Shown here in pieces: positions 33,241 to 42,008 of a stretch of 64,000 nucleotides of DNA. The notes beneath the pieces were generated by a model. It was not told the DNA's origin and searched no databases. It worked only from the letters and a program-made list of their open reading frames with translations. The stretch lies in NCBI GenBank assembly GCA_014642895.1, contig BMJD01000020.1:1-64000 (forward strand), given 5' to 3'. The position numbers were made by a program, and so were the translations under genes. Within the stretch, counting starts at the first letter, position 1. Each line of letters opens with the position of its first letter. Origin of the DNA: Lentibacillus populi (GTDB taxonomy: Bacteria > Bacillota > Bacilli > Bacillales > Amphibacillaceae).

Positions 33241-33624
33241 ATGGGTGAATGGAAAGTACAGGTAGCCAGAATATTGGGCGAACCTACTACATCTATATTG
33301 GAGAATTATTATGGAAGTGAATCAGCTGATTTATTAGAGGTCAATGATGAGCGATTGTTGACATTTTATGATTACTTACGTGATGAGCTGAAGTTTCCAT
33401 TTATGGCACGATATAAACAAGCGAAAAATGCTTATGAGTTAGTTTGTACGCGGTTGGATCAAGAAACAAATGTAAATGAGGCAGATGGAATTAAGCTAGC
33501 ATGCAAACATGGCGAAACAAAATGGATTATCCCACTGTCTGAAATGGTTGTGGATGAGAAGGATGTGAATTTCTCAACGATTATGCTATATCAGAAGTGG
33601 TTTCTGGGTTCCAAAGGAATATAA
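33241..33624 (+). CDS. uncharacterised protein of the Firmicute calcium-binding-protein-like family
   Basis: A 127-aa acidic protein with GGAGGAAG before ATG 33241. The pattern LLTFYDYLRDELKFPFMARY in the first half and KWIIPLSEMVVDEKDVNFST with YQKWF at the end resembles small Firmicute proteins loosely labelled calcium-binding. They share a PF-type N-terminal motif and a LPLxEIxVxxxxxN...YxxWF ending. No catalytic motif is visible and no function is known. It is transcribed away from the FAH gene. Confidence 0.65.
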   Translation: MGEWKVQVARILGEPTTSILENYYGSESADLLEVNDERLLTFYDYLRDELKFPFMARYKQAKNAYELVCTRLDQETNVNEADGIKLACKHGETKWIIPLSEMVVDEKDVNFSTIMLYQKWFLGSKGI

Positions 33625-33673
33625 AAAAAGTCCAGAAGCCGCCTAGGCAGCTTCTGTTCAAAGGGACTTACTG

Positions 33674-33845
33674 TTACTCCTTCGTACCCCTTACCGTCCA
33701 ACCGGATGCACCATTTTTTCAATTTGTTCCCACTTTGGGTTCCAAGAATGGTGTGGTGATAATTTTTCCCAAGGGTGTCATACGGTTCATCCCCATGAAT
33801 CCAGATTCGTTTGGTGCAACACTAACGATAAAGGGCTTAAGAAGG
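33674..33845 (-). pseudogene. 3'-end fragment of an unrecognised gene with an in-frame stop
   Basis: The minus strand holds an open frame reading KPFIVSVAPNESGFMGMNRM then TPLGKIITTPF, interrupted by TGA at 33721-33719, then KNGASGWTVRGTKE and a stop. It starts within the 3' end of proC, has no start codon signal and is likely a remnant. I do not recognise the family; it could be chance coding. Confidence 0.25.
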
Positions 33846-34679
33846 AATCAATACACGATCAATCTCTTCACTAATTTCCCTTGAACGATTTGTCGCGTGA
33901 CTTACAGCTTGTGAAATAGCTTCGCCGCCATGATACTTTTTAAGCGCTTCTAAGCCTGCCGCGGTAGTACCATTTGGGGATGTTACCTTTTTCCGTAACT
34001 CAGCCGGTGATTCATCACGATCCATAATCATTTTTGCAGCACCATAAAGCGTTTGTGCGGCGATTTTCCGTGCCATTTTACCATCCATTCCACTTACCTT
34101 TCCGATATTCTCCATTTGTTCTATTAGATAATAGAAGTAAGCAGGTCCACTTCCGGCAAGCCCCGTAAAAATATCCATTTGTTCTTCCTCAATTACGTAT
34201 ACTTTTCCCATTACCGATAGCAGTTCTTTAACCATCCTACTATCACTATCATTGGTATCCGTTCCAAGTGACATTGCTGTTGCCGATTCCTGGATCATAC
34301 TAGACGTATTCGGCATTACCCTTATTACTTTCTGACCAGCATTTAAACGCTCTTCCATATAGGAGGTGGATATACCTGCCAATACAGAAATAACGACCTG
34401 ATCGGGGCGGAGCAGATCTTTAATGGTAGCAAGAGTTTCCTCTGCTCCCTTGGGCTTCATTGCCAAAATAACGAAGTCTGCTTCCCTGAATGGCATTTCC
34501 GAAAACGTAACTGTTCTTACTCTATATTTATCTTCCATCCTATTTAAGCGATCCTGATTACCTTTATTTGTAACAATGATTTGGTTAACTGGCACTTTAT
34601 CCGTTTTAATCATGCCGGAAATCATCGCCTCCGCCATGGAGCCAGCCCCTAAAAATGCAATTGTTTTTTGGTTTAACAT
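33837..34679 (-). CDS. proC: pyrroline-5-carboxylate reductase
   Basis: The 280-aa protein has the NADP-binding IAFLGAGSMAEAMISG near the N-terminus and the P5CR signature PAYFYYLIEQMENIG... with KVTSPNGTTAAGLEALKK at the C-terminal dimerisation part. It catalyses the last step of proline synthesis. It is separated from proBA by about 3.4 kb and has no visible T-box, so it may be expressed differently from proBA. ATG 34679 follows GGGAGAGATTTAC. Confidence 0.95.
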   Translation of the reverse strand: MLNQKTIAFLGAGSMAEAMISGMIKTDKVPVNQIIVTNKGNQDRLNRMEDKYRVRTVTFSEMPFREADFVILAMKPKGAEETLATIKDLLRPDQVVISVLAGISTSYMEERLNAGQKVIRVMPNTSSMIQESATAMSLGTDTNDSDSRMVKELLSVMGKVYVIEEEQMDIFTGLAGSGPAYFYYLIEQMENIGKVSGMDGKMARKIAAQTLYGAAKMIMDRDESPAELRKKVTSPNGTTAAGLEALKKYHGGEAISQAVSHATNRSREISEEIDRVLIPS

Positions 34680-35141
34680 GTAAATCTCTCCCGTTGATTA
34701 GTCTATCTTACATATACAACATTATGTAGGATAACATCTGTACATAATCTTTCAAGGGAGAACCGCAAATTAATGTGCATTTGAATCAATTAATGAGGGA
34801 AAACGGTACCATTGGATGCAAAGGAATAGTAAATCAAGTCACAACCGATTTAATTCCGGAATATCGGTATATATGACGATAGAGTCTTATACAAATGCCT
34901 TACGCAGTTTCACCATTATTTTTTTAACGATATTAAAATGATGCTGCTCCTGCATTGCTAATAATTAAATACATTCTATGCATCTGTAAACCCCAAAATT
35001 TTGGCTAAGAACAAAAGCAGTTTTGAAATAATGGTTAATTTGTTCACTTTTCAAAACAACTTCTCCCATCTTCTATAAGTATATTTTTTCCTTTTTAAAA
35101 CAAACTAAATGACATCAAACTACAATGGAGGCAGTTCAAAA
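34680..35141. other. 462-bp intergenic region
   Basis: No ORF of interest, T-box, repeat array or clear terminator was seen. The right part is very A/T-rich and should hold the promoter of the gene at 35142; the left part holds that of proC. Confidence 0.5.
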
Positions 35142-35303
35142 ATGGAAAAACAAACGCGAGAATATCGAACTGGTCAAGGGGTACCGGCAAAAGGCGAATA
35201 CATTTGCCAATCTGGTGAACGAGTTAAGTTTAATGAAAATGATAGTTTTCCTGTCTGTCCAATTAGTGGTGAAGAAACTACATGGAAACATGAAGATCGT
35301 TGA
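35142..35303 (+). CDS. small YjzC-like / degenerate zinc-ribbon protein
   Basis: The 53-aa protein (start behind GGAGGC) reads YRTGQGVPAKGEYICQSGER and DSFPVCPISGEETTWKHED. Its layout (GQxxPxxGxY...GExxxFxxxxxFPxC...W) recalls both YjzC-family proteins and short zinc ribbons. Only two cysteines remain (C20 and C37 region), so metal binding is doubtful. A true YjzC relative lies at 36440. Function unknown. Confidence 0.6.
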   Translation: MEKQTREYRTGQGVPAKGEYICQSGERVKFNENDSFPVCPISGEETTWKHEDR

Positions 35304-35354
35304 ATGATCCGGGAAAGACAGGGGGCGTTTTGTGCCCCCTCTACATGCTTCAAC

Positions 35355-35880
35355 TTATTTCCAAACAGACTTATATTTTTTTCGATACTTGTTCAATTCT
35401 TCGGTTTCAATCAAATCCAAAGCTGTATTCCTGATAAACGCGTTTTGTACATAATCATATAAATTTTCCAGGCCCTGAATGATGTCAAAGCGAATGTAAT
35501 TTGTTTCTTGAACACAATTTTTAAACCGATCCACCAGATAATTCACAACCATCTCCTTTTGCTCTTCACCTGCAAGACCGACCTTCCAGATGGATTGTAA
35601 ACTATGTCTGGCAGTAACAACCTTTTTATCCTTGGTAACTTCCCATAATGCAGGGAAATCGGAAAGCATTCTATTTTCAGAATCGCTTATTGCCAAATTA
35701 GCAAGAACTGTGCTGCCCTTGATCTTTTATGGTTATCTGGAGCTGTCAAATCCCCCTTTAGCCGATCCCGCACATCGTAAGCCCAGTCCACTTTTTCTCG
35801 GTAACAGCGAGAATAGTTTTGTATGCCTCATACTGAACGTCCTTATTGTTAGATTCGAGATCATCGAAATGAGATTGTAT
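35355..35880 (-). pseudogene. HEAT-repeat-like protein gene with two frameshifts and no start
   Basis: Three reading frames join into one helical-repeat protein: SHFDDLESNNKDVQYEAYKT with ILAVTEK; DWAYDVRDRLKGDLTAPDNH with KRSRAAQFL; and NLAISDSENRMLSDFPALWE through TARHSLQSIWKVGLAGEEQK to NKYRKKYKSVWK. The breaks are near 35792 (T5 run on the plus strand) and 35705-35712. No standard start is found before the first part. Homologous intact proteins are common in Firmicutes. It follows the PC4-like gene on the same strand. Confidence 0.75.
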
Positions 35881-35884
35881 TCTA

Positions 35885-36100
35885 CTATTGGTCTGCCAAA
35901 GCTTTCTTTAAATTTGCCAGCTCTTCTTCAGTCAGTGTAACACCTTTTCCCATCTTTTCTTTATTTGGAGCCCAGTCTCTAATATCATATTTCGGATCGC
36001 GCCCATTCCAGCTAATGAGATTAAGCTCCTTTGTCCAACCTTTTGGTGATTCAGAAAGTACGGCAACTGTTTTGAGAATCTCATATTTTAAATCTGCCAT
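35885..36100 (-). CDS. YdbC-family PC4-like single-stranded-DNA-binding protein
   Basis: The 71-aa protein reads KYEILKTVAVLSESPKGWTK, ELNLISWNGRDPKYDIRDWA and GKGVTLTEEELANLKKAL. This is the bacterial YdbC form of the transcriptional coactivator PC4/p15 fold, a dimer binding single-stranded nucleic acids. Length is normal. ATG 36100 lies behind AAGGGGAAATAA. Role in the cell unknown. Confidence 0.85.
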   Translation of the reverse strand: MADLKYEILKTVAVLSESPKGWTKELNLISWNGRDPKYDIRDWAPNKEKMGKGVTLTEEELANLKKALADQ

Positions 36101-36439
36101 ATTTATTTCCCCTTGTTATTTTTTATGATTATAGTCCATTATAGAGAGTCTTTCATTTTATGCAAATAAGGAAAATACCTTTTTGTTACTTCAAAACAAA
36201 GAAAAATACTCATTTTATATAACATTTTACAATTTCCACAATTAAAAGTCCTCTATTTTCCATTATTCATAGCAAAAAATAAAAATACTATTAAATCAAA
36301 AAAACATTGGAAGACATTGTGCGTCATTACAAGTAACACTATTCATTCGTAGCTAACCTTCCTTGACTTATGTACCATTTATCCTGAATGGACAATTGAT
36401 AAATAGCCATAATAAGAAAAAAATAAGGAGTGAAACAAC
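36101..36439. other. 339-bp intergenic region between divergent PC4-like and YjzC-like genes
   Basis: Very A/T-rich; no ORF, repeat or strong hairpin seen. It must contain both divergent promoters. Confidence 0.5.
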
Positions 36440-36622
36440 ATGGGTGAGTACAGTCACTTTCGCTTTGGACAAAAAGCACCAAATAACGGTATCTATCGTG
36501 AAATTGGGGAAACAGGAAACAATGTAAATGATCCGAAAATCATCAAGCTTAAAGCTGGCGAGAAGTTTCCGCAAAACTCGAACCATGACCGCGTTTGGAC
36601 ATACGAAAATAAAGAACAGTAA
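36440..36622 (+). CDS. YjzC-family protein
   Basis: The 60-aa protein reads RFGQKAPNNGIYREIGETGN, then KLKAGEKFPQNSNHDRVWTY, closely matching the YjzC family of small Bacillus proteins. There is AAGGAG before ATG 36440 and a strong terminator directly after the stop. Function is unknown. It is probably monocistronic. Confidence 0.85.
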   Translation: MGEYSHFRFGQKAPNNGIYREIGETGNNVNDPKIIKLKAGEKFPQNSNHDRVWTYENKEQ

Positions 36623-36625
36623 AAA

Positions 36626-36655
36626 AACGAACAGTGCCCGTCACTGTTCGTTTTT
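36626..36655 (+). terminator. terminator after the YjzC-family gene
   Basis: AACGAACAGTG and CACTGTTCGTT form an 11-base perfect stem followed by TTTT. Confidence 0.75.
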
Positions 36656-36797
36656 CAATTACTAATCGGAGATAGTTCCTCTGGAAATCTGCAAATAATG
36701 ACCATCAGCCACCGTTACACTGAAGCCGGCTTTCTTCTCTTTCGATATCTACAATCTACAATCAAGGTAAATGTAAAACTTATTTTCAAAAATCATA

Positions 36798-36845
36798 TTG
36801 ACATAGTTGGAATTTTCATTATATACTGTTTTCAACAATGTTGAA
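36798..36845 (+). promoter_or_regulatory. promoter and operator-like palindrome of the HMG-CoA reductase gene
   Basis: TTGACA (36798-36803), 18-base spacer, TATACT (36822-36827). The perfect palindrome TTCAACAATGTTGAA (36831-36845) covers the expected transcription start. A half site TTGTTGA follows about 15 bases on. This is the layout of a repressor-controlled promoter; the repressor is unknown. Confidence 0.65.
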
Positions 36846-36975
36846 TTTTATTAAACTTTGTTGATTTAAGTGGATGTTGCAAAAATTTAATACACTTTCT
36901 GTAAGCGTATTCTTTTAACAGGAATTAGCATCAACCTTTCATACAACCATAAAACATCTTTAAGGAGGATTCATC

Positions 36976-38241
36976 ATGACATCATTTATTTCCGGATTTT
37001 ATAAATTAACCCCGGAAAAGCGACTAAGCAAATTAGCGTCCCTTTTAAAATTAACAGATGACGAAGTAAAAATAATCAGAGGGGAACAGGGATTTACCAC
37101 ACAAAACGCAGATCGAATGATTGAAAATGTGATTGGTTACTTGCCGGTCCCACTTGGCATTGCGGTTAATTTCAAAGTGGATGGGAAAGACTGTTTTGTT
37201 CCTATGGCAACCGAAGAACCATCCGTCGTCGCCGCTGCCAGCCATGCTGCAAAGTTAACTTATCATACAGGCGGATTCACTACTTCCTATACGGGTTCCA
37301 TTATGCGTGGGCAAATCCAAATTATCAACTTGCGGGACCCTTATGGTGCCTTGGCTCGGATATATGAACATAAGGAGGAAATCATCCAGCTTTGTAATGA
37401 GCAAGATCAAACACTAGTTTCGTTTGGTGGTGGTGCAAAAGATTTAGATGTACAGATTATCCAAGGTGAAGATGGTCAAAAAATGGTTGTTGTGCATTTA
37501 TTGGTGGATACAAAGGATGCAATGGGAGCCAATGCAGTAAATACAATGGCTGAAGCGACTGCCCCACTAATCGAAAACATAACAGGCGGGAATGTTGTTC
37601 TAAAAATTTTATCCAACCTTGCGGATCAGCGAATCGTCAGGGCACGGGCAATATTCGAAGCTCCATTTCAGGATAATCAGGAGACTTTAAAAAAATTTAT
37701 AAGTGCACATCAGCTGGCACTTGTCGATCCATACAGAGCAGCAACTCATAACAAAGGAATTATGAATGGTATCTCTGCCGTTGTACTGGCAACTGGAAAT
37801 GATACGAGAGCAATTGAAGCTGGAGCACATGCCTATGCTGCCTTCTCAGGAAGATATCGTTCCTTAACCCAATGGGAATTAGGAGAAAACAATTCAATCA
37901 TTGGTACAATTGAGCTTCCATTAGCCGTTGGACTAATCGGTGGTGCAACACAGTCACACCCTGTAGCCAAGTTAGCAACAAAAATTTTGCAGGCCGAAAC
38001 TGCTGAAAGACTGGCAGCAATTATTGCCTCAACAGGGTTAGCCCAAAATTTTGCAGCTATAAAAGCACTTGTTAGTGAAGGTATTCAAAAGGGCCACATG
38101 AAATTGCACGCCAGGAATATGGCTGCGATGGCGGGGGCAAACGAAAACGAAACGGATCAAGTCGTTGAACTTGCAACAAAGCATGAAAAATTTCGCTTTG
38201 ATGATATTAAGCGATTTGTACAATTAATCCAAAAGCAATAA
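36976..38241 (+). CDS. mvaA: class II (degradative-type) hydroxymethylglutaryl-CoA reductase
   Basis: The 421-aa enzyme has the class II HMGR marks. These are ENVIGYLPVPLGIA (50-63), the catalytic glutamate in MATEEPSVVAAAS (residue 80/81), the cofactor loop DAMGANAVNT (181-190), K260 in ATHNKGIMNG, D276 in ATGNDTRAIEAG and H374 in QKGHMKLHARNMA. It interconverts HMG-CoA and mevalonate. In Gram-positive cocci it serves isoprenoid synthesis; in Pseudomonas mevalonii it degrades mevalonate. No other mevalonate genes are nearby, but a TctA-type carrier follows on the same strand. The start lies behind AAGGAGG. Confidence 0.92.
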   Translation: MTSFISGFYKLTPEKRLSKLASLLKLTDDEVKIIRGEQGFTTQNADRMIENVIGYLPVPLGIAVNFKVDGKDCFVPMATEEPSVVAAASHAAKLTYHTGGFTTSYTGSIMRGQIQIINLRDPYGALARIYEHKEEIIQLCNEQDQTLVSFGGGAKDLDVQIIQGEDGQKMVVVHLLVDTKDAMGANAVNTMAEATAPLIENITGGNVVLKILSNLADQRIVRARAIFEAPFQDNQETLKKFISAHQLALVDPYRAATHNKGIMNGISAVVLATGNDTRAIEAGAHAYAAFSGRYRSLTQWELGENNSIIGTIELPLAVGLIGGATQSHPVAKLATKILQAETAERLAAIIASTGLAQNFAAIKALVSEGIQKGHMKLHARNMAAMAGANENETDQVVELATKHEKFRFDDIKRFVQLIQKQ

Positions 38242-38333
38242 CATATAGCAAACTATGACTCTATCATTCACCTTACTTTTGATCATCATCCACATCTGTT
38301 ATACAGTATAATGGAATGAGGGAGGTGTTACCG

Positions 38334-38570
38334 ATGAAGGAAGAAGATAAAGGGTACGTCGACATCTGGGGGGACAATGTAAAAATCAAAGATCTTGGTA
38401 TTTCCATGATCCTTTGCATTGGCCTTGCACTTGGCGGCTACATTTTAGCTCCAGACAACTCTACTCAGCCTTTACTTTTTGGTCTATCGGGAGGAGTACT
38501 TGGGTTTATCATCAGCAGTATTATCATTAAACCGAAACGAAATATTACAAAGGTGAAAGGAGATGATTAG
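38334..38570 (+). CDS. 78-aa two-helix membrane protein, TctB-like partner of TctA
   Basis: ATG 38334 behind GGGAGGTG starts a 78-residue protein with two membrane helices (DLGISMILCIGLALGGYIL, LLFGLSGGVLGFIISSIII) and a basic end (KPKRNITKVKG). It ends three bases before the TctA-like gene. In tripartite tricarboxylate transporters the small four-helix TctB precedes TctA. This protein is about half that size, so it is at most a reduced TctB. No homology is certain. A consensus TATAAT at about 38307 may give it a promoter separate from mvaA. Confidence 0.6.
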   Translation: MKEEDKGYVDIWGDNVKIKDLGISMILCIGLALGGYILAPDNSTQPLLFGLSGGVLGFIISSIIIKPKRNITKVKGDD

Positions 38571-38572
38571 TC

Positions 38573-39925
38573 TTGGATATGTTAATTATCATTCAGATGA
38601 TTTTAGCAAGTATTGGCGGTGCTGTCCTGTACACACTGATCGGAATCGCGCCAGGGACCGATGAAACGGCAGTACTTGCTCCTGTAACAATTGCACTCGC
38701 CCTTACAGGGATATCACCATATGTTATTCTAGCCTTTTTCATTTCGGCCATTGTAGCTAAAAAATTGACCGACTCGATTCCCGTCGCTATCGCAGGCATC
38801 CCGGGAGGCGTCATGGCTGCTCCAATGGTAGAGCATGCGATGGTATTAAAGTCATATGGGCTGCCGGATGTTAGTATAAAAAAAATGTCTTCCGGTTCCG
38901 TCATTGGCACAATCATTTCTATTCCTGCAAGCTTCCTGATTGCCAATTTGATTCTGCCCTATGCCGATAGGATTAGTCAGTATGCGGGCTTAATCTTTTT
39001 CTTAGGAGCCGTATTCCTGGCATTAATGACAAAAAATAAAGTCTTATCATTAGCCATTATCATCCCATTTGCCTTACTTATTCAAGGTTTACGCCACTTA
39101 TACTGGGGCCTGGATATTATCCCTGATGATAGTACTGTTTTTATTTCTTTTTTCTTAGGAATTACGATTGGCCCAATTGCATTTAAACTATTTGAGCTGC
39201 TAAATAAAGAATATCGTAGTAACCAGCCTAGATTAGGGAATAAGGAAATCACGTTTAAGGAATCGGAAAAGGAAAAAGGCATTCCCAATCCTTTTAAAAT
39301 TTTAACGAAAAAAGAATCCGCAACATCTGCATTAGGCAGCTTTATCGGATCTGTTACATTTTTTCTCTCCCCGGTAGGCATGACGGTATTTTTGGGGGAA
39401 TTTTTAACGAGACATGTGAAGGATCCCGTTCAGCGCGCATCAAGAGCAATTTCGACGATGGATGGTTTAACAAATGCTTCCTATATTTCGGGAACCTTAA
39501 TACCGTTAATTGCGATTGGACTGCCATTGTCACCTATGGCGATCGGACCTGCTGCGGGATTATTTAATGCACCACCCGTCTTTACACCAGAGCATAATAT
39601 TCATCATCTACTTTCGATGGGTGAGATTATGACGGCAACGATTATTGGTGCTGTTATCGCATTATTAATAACATTTTATGTAACCATCAAATATGCGAGC
39701 CAAATTTGCGCTTTTGTATTTAAATACATACCACATGAAGCCCTAATTGGACTTTTCGCCGGCCTCGTTGTGATGCTTGCCTATATGGATGCTGGATGGC
39801 TCAATATATTCGGGACGATTTTAGTTGCACTTGTTTCCGGCCTGCTTCATAAAAACGGAGTAAATTATGGGGTGCTGTTTATGATATTATATGCTGCCCC
39901 TTGGCTTTTAGGGGTGTTAAGTTAA
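38573..39925 (+). CDS. TctA-family permease of a tripartite-type carboxylate transporter
   Basis: The 450-aa protein has about ten to twelve helices and TctA-type motifs: an N-terminal IGIAPGTDETAVLAPVTIAL, the repeat IPGGVMAAPMVEHAMVL with LKSYGLPDVSIKK, and the C-terminal half GLPLSPMAIGPAAGLFNAPP. TctA forms the pore of tricarboxylate transporters and normally needs the small TctB and a binding protein TctC. Here only a reduced TctB-like gene precedes it and no TctC is present. TTG 38573 is taken as the start behind AAAGGAG. Substrate unknown; a carboxylate such as mevalonate is a speculative option given the neighbour mvaA. Confidence 0.75.
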   Translation: MDMLIIIQMILASIGGAVLYTLIGIAPGTDETAVLAPVTIALALTGISPYVILAFFISAIVAKKLTDSIPVAIAGIPGGVMAAPMVEHAMVLKSYGLPDVSIKKMSSGSVIGTIISIPASFLIANLILPYADRISQYAGLIFFLGAVFLALMTKNKVLSLAIIIPFALLIQGLRHLYWGLDIIPDDSTVFISFFLGITIGPIAFKLFELLNKEYRSNQPRLGNKEITFKESEKEKGIPNPFKILTKKESATSALGSFIGSVTFFLSPVGMTVFLGEFLTRHVKDPVQRASRAISTMDGLTNASYISGTLIPLIAIGLPLSPMAIGPAAGLFNAPPVFTPEHNIHHLLSMGEIMTATIIGAVIALLITFYVTIKYASQICAFVFKYIPHEALIGLFAGLVVMLAYMDAGWLNIFGTILVALVSGLLHKNGVNYGVLFMILYAAPWLLGVLS

Positions 39926-39934
39926 GTGCTGTTG

Positions 39935-39963
39935 ATACGAACAGAGCCTGGCACTGTTCGTAT
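39935..39963 (+). terminator. terminator-like hairpin after the TctA-like gene
   Basis: ATACGAACAG (39935-39944) and CTGTTCGTAT (39954-39963) form a perfect stem but no T-run follows. Confidence 0.45.
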
Positions 39964-40127
39964 CACAACCAATAGGTTTATATTCCGTTTGATGTTCCAA
40001 AAAATGTGAACTTCGTTTCAGTCTGGAAAAGAAATATGGTTTATTAATCTGGATGGCCTTGCCGAATAATCTAAAATAACAAAATGTTTTGTTGCTTGTA
40101 TCCAAGATACTTCCCTACACCAGATCA

Positions 40128-40403
40128 TTAATACCCCCTAAATGCCTCAATAAATTCGTTTGGAGATGACTTCACCATAAAGCTATACAAACCTTTAATG
40201 GTATGTAAATACAGAAGTCCGCCTTGGTCTCCCATTTTTCTAAACGATACGTCCAGTACTTGATGGACAGGGAACTCATTTTTTGCCGTTACAATTCGAT
40301 CTTGATATAAATACATTTTATTCTCTTGTTTACGTTCCTTTTTTTCTACACTGTTTACTTCTCTTTCTACTACGGTGTACGTTTGAACAGCTATCGGATC
40401 CAT
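40128..40403 (-). CDS. 91-aa uncharacterised protein, possibly PH-like
   Basis: ATG 40403 behind GGAGGAATTTG gives a 91-aa protein. The C-terminal half (MYLYQDRIVTAKNEFPVHQV, LDVSFRKMGDQGGLLYLHTI, GLYSFMVKSSPNEFIEAF) looks like a small beta-rich domain ending in a helix, as in bacterial PH-like domains. I do not recognise a named family. It is 45 bases downstream of the TraB-like gene on the same strand and may share its transcript. Confidence 0.6.
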   Translation of the reverse strand: MDPIAVQTYTVVEREVNSVEKKERKQENKMYLYQDRIVTAKNEFPVHQVLDVSFRKMGDQGGLLYLHTIKGLYSFMVKSSPNEFIEAFRGY

Positions 40404-40447
40404 CAAATTCCTCCAATTAGGTAACATAAGTTGTTTCCGAGTCATGA

Positions 40448-41614
40448 CTACATATTCTGGAAAAACAACCGAATAACATCAGCACCGCCGATAAAGGTTC
40501 CCAATGAGCTTCCTATATTAGCTAAAACAACAATCAAGAGAATTCGGGTTACTTTATTATGCCAAAAGCCCTTCACACTAAAAACATCTTCCGAAAGGTT
40601 TTCAAAGTCTCTAACGTTAGGCCTGCGGATAAAGGCTTGGACAATTCCAGCAAACCATCCCGCGGCAATTAGCGGATTCAACGACGTGATTGGCGCCGCT
40701 ATAAAAGCAGTAATAATGGCAAGTGGATGTCCTAATGCGATTACCACCCCAAGTGCTGAAAGGGACCCATTCCATATAACCCAACTGATCGTCTGCTGCC
40801 ATCCAGCTGACGGGTTAGCAAAAAAGGTATATGCAATAAGTGCAATGATTAGAACAGGGATTGACCAGCCGATAATTTTGGGCACCTTGGATTTAGGTGG
40901 ACGCTCTGATAAACGCTCCAAATCATGATCCTTCTTAATTTCTTTTTTTATTCCGGGAACATGTGCCGCTCCGAGTACAGCTACAACCTTTTTACCTGGT
41001 GCTTCTTTGATTTTCTGTGCTAGATATTGATCACGTTCATCAATCAATGGCGTTTTTAACCTTGGAAAGCTCTCGGTGAATTCACTTAAGATGGTATTGA
41101 TCGTATCCTGTGACTTCATCCTTTCCAGTTCTTCTTCAGTAATACTTTCCTTACTAAAAATACTGCCAATAACTTGCATGAGCAGGGTGGCTTTCCCTTT
41201 TAGTCCGATTCCTCCCCAAATGCGGGAAAAGGTTATCTGGATATTTCTGTCTGCTAATACAAGGTTAGCACCAGTCGCTTCTGCTGATTTTATTCCCTGA
41301 ATCATTTCCTGACCAGGATTGATTCCGAATTGCTTTGCCATTCGTCTTTGAAACGATGATATGGCAAGATTCATTAAAAGTAATGTTGCTTTCTTTTCTT
41401 TAATAACCTTAAAAATATCTGTTTCCTGCCACTTATTTCCATCGACAATCGATTGATAGCGTTGTTCGTCCAATTCAATACAAACTGAGTCCGGTTTTTC
41501 CTGTTCAATGACTTCCTTCACCTGTTCTGCGCTATGCTTTGAAACATGGGCTGTCCCAATAAGTATATATTCTTTATCGTCTAAATACAGTCTTGTAATA
41601 TTTTCCTCCGACAT
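40448..41614 (-). CDS. TraB/PrgY-family membrane protein
   Basis: The 388-aa protein has an N-terminal TraB domain (ILIGTAHVSKHSAEQVKEVI at 17-36, SVCIELDEQRY, and VVAVLGAAHVPGI near residue 215) joined to a C-terminal membrane part of about four to five helices. These begin IIGWSIPVLIIALIAYTFF and end ILLIVVLANIGSSLGTFIGG. This is the architecture of Enterococcus PrgY and pAD1 TraB, which block endogenous peptide pheromone, and of archaeal/bacterial relatives thought to be metalloproteases. GTAHVS and ELD are likely metal or catalytic residues. No conjugative plasmid genes are near, so a housekeeping role is more likely. Confidence 0.85.
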   Translation of the reverse strand: MSEENITRLYLDDKEYILIGTAHVSKHSAEQVKEVIEQEKPDSVCIELDEQRYQSIVDGNKWQETDIFKVIKEKKATLLLMNLAISSFQRRMAKQFGINPGQEMIQGIKSAEATGANLVLADRNIQITFSRIWGGIGLKGKATLLMQVIGSIFSKESITEEELERMKSQDTINTILSEFTESFPRLKTPLIDERDQYLAQKIKEAPGKKVVAVLGAAHVPGIKKEIKKDHDLERLSERPPKSKVPKIIGWSIPVLIIALIAYTFFANPSAGWQQTISWVIWNGSLSALGVVIALGHPLAIITAFIAAPITSLNPLIAAGWFAGIVQAFIRRPNVRDFENLSEDVFSVKGFWHNKVTRILLIVVLANIGSSLGTFIGGADVIRLFFQNM

Positions 41615-41780
41615 GGCTACCTTCCTTTTACTCCCAGCATAACAAACAATATTTCTTCTATTATATAATGATAAACCAGATCGGACGAAAATAGAATTAA
41701 TTTCTATCTTTTCACATGCTTTTTATAGTGAGCTTCCTGAAGATCAGTCTTTATTTAACAACTCAGCATACACTAACATT

Positions 41781-41818
41781 AAAAGCTAAACTGACTCTGG
41801 ATACCAGTTTAGCTTTTA
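41781..41818. terminator. strong hairpin at the end of the 39-aa gene
   Basis: AAAAGCTAAACTG (41781-41793) pairs perfectly with CAGTTTAGCTTTT (41805-41817). The last codons of the small gene are in one arm. Confidence 0.7.
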
Positions 41819-41928
41819 TAATCATTTCTCCGGCGTCTTTTGGCAATAAATTTACGAATGATAGGATAAATAATTGGCCCATACTTAATCAGCCTTCTTA
41901 GTAAACGTCCGATTCTAATCTCCTCCAT
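41809..41928 (-). CDS. 39-aa highly basic small protein
   Basis: ATG 41928 opens a 39-residue frame (EEIRIGRLLRRLIKYGPIIY, then PIIRKFIAKRRRRNDYKS) rich in Arg/Lys with a hydrophobic centre; it could be membrane-associated and amphipathic. The stop is built into a strong terminator, suggesting a real short transcript. There is no ribosome site before the ATG. GGAGGAG lies just inside the frame, so an internal non-standard start is possible. Not recognised. Confidence 0.45.
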   Translation of the reverse strand: MEEIRIGRLLRRLIKYGPIIYPIIRKFIAKRRRRNDYKS

Positions 41929-42008
41929 CTTGAAATTAAAAACCTGTAATAGTTATAGTCCCTCAAAATGGAAAAAATTAAACAAATATACTTCAGCTCA
42001 TTCTTGTG

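Noticed and set aside
36976..38241. Class I (biosynthetic, eukaryotic/archaeal) HMG-CoA reductase
   Set aside because: Motifs and spacing of K260, D276 and H374 match class II, not class I.
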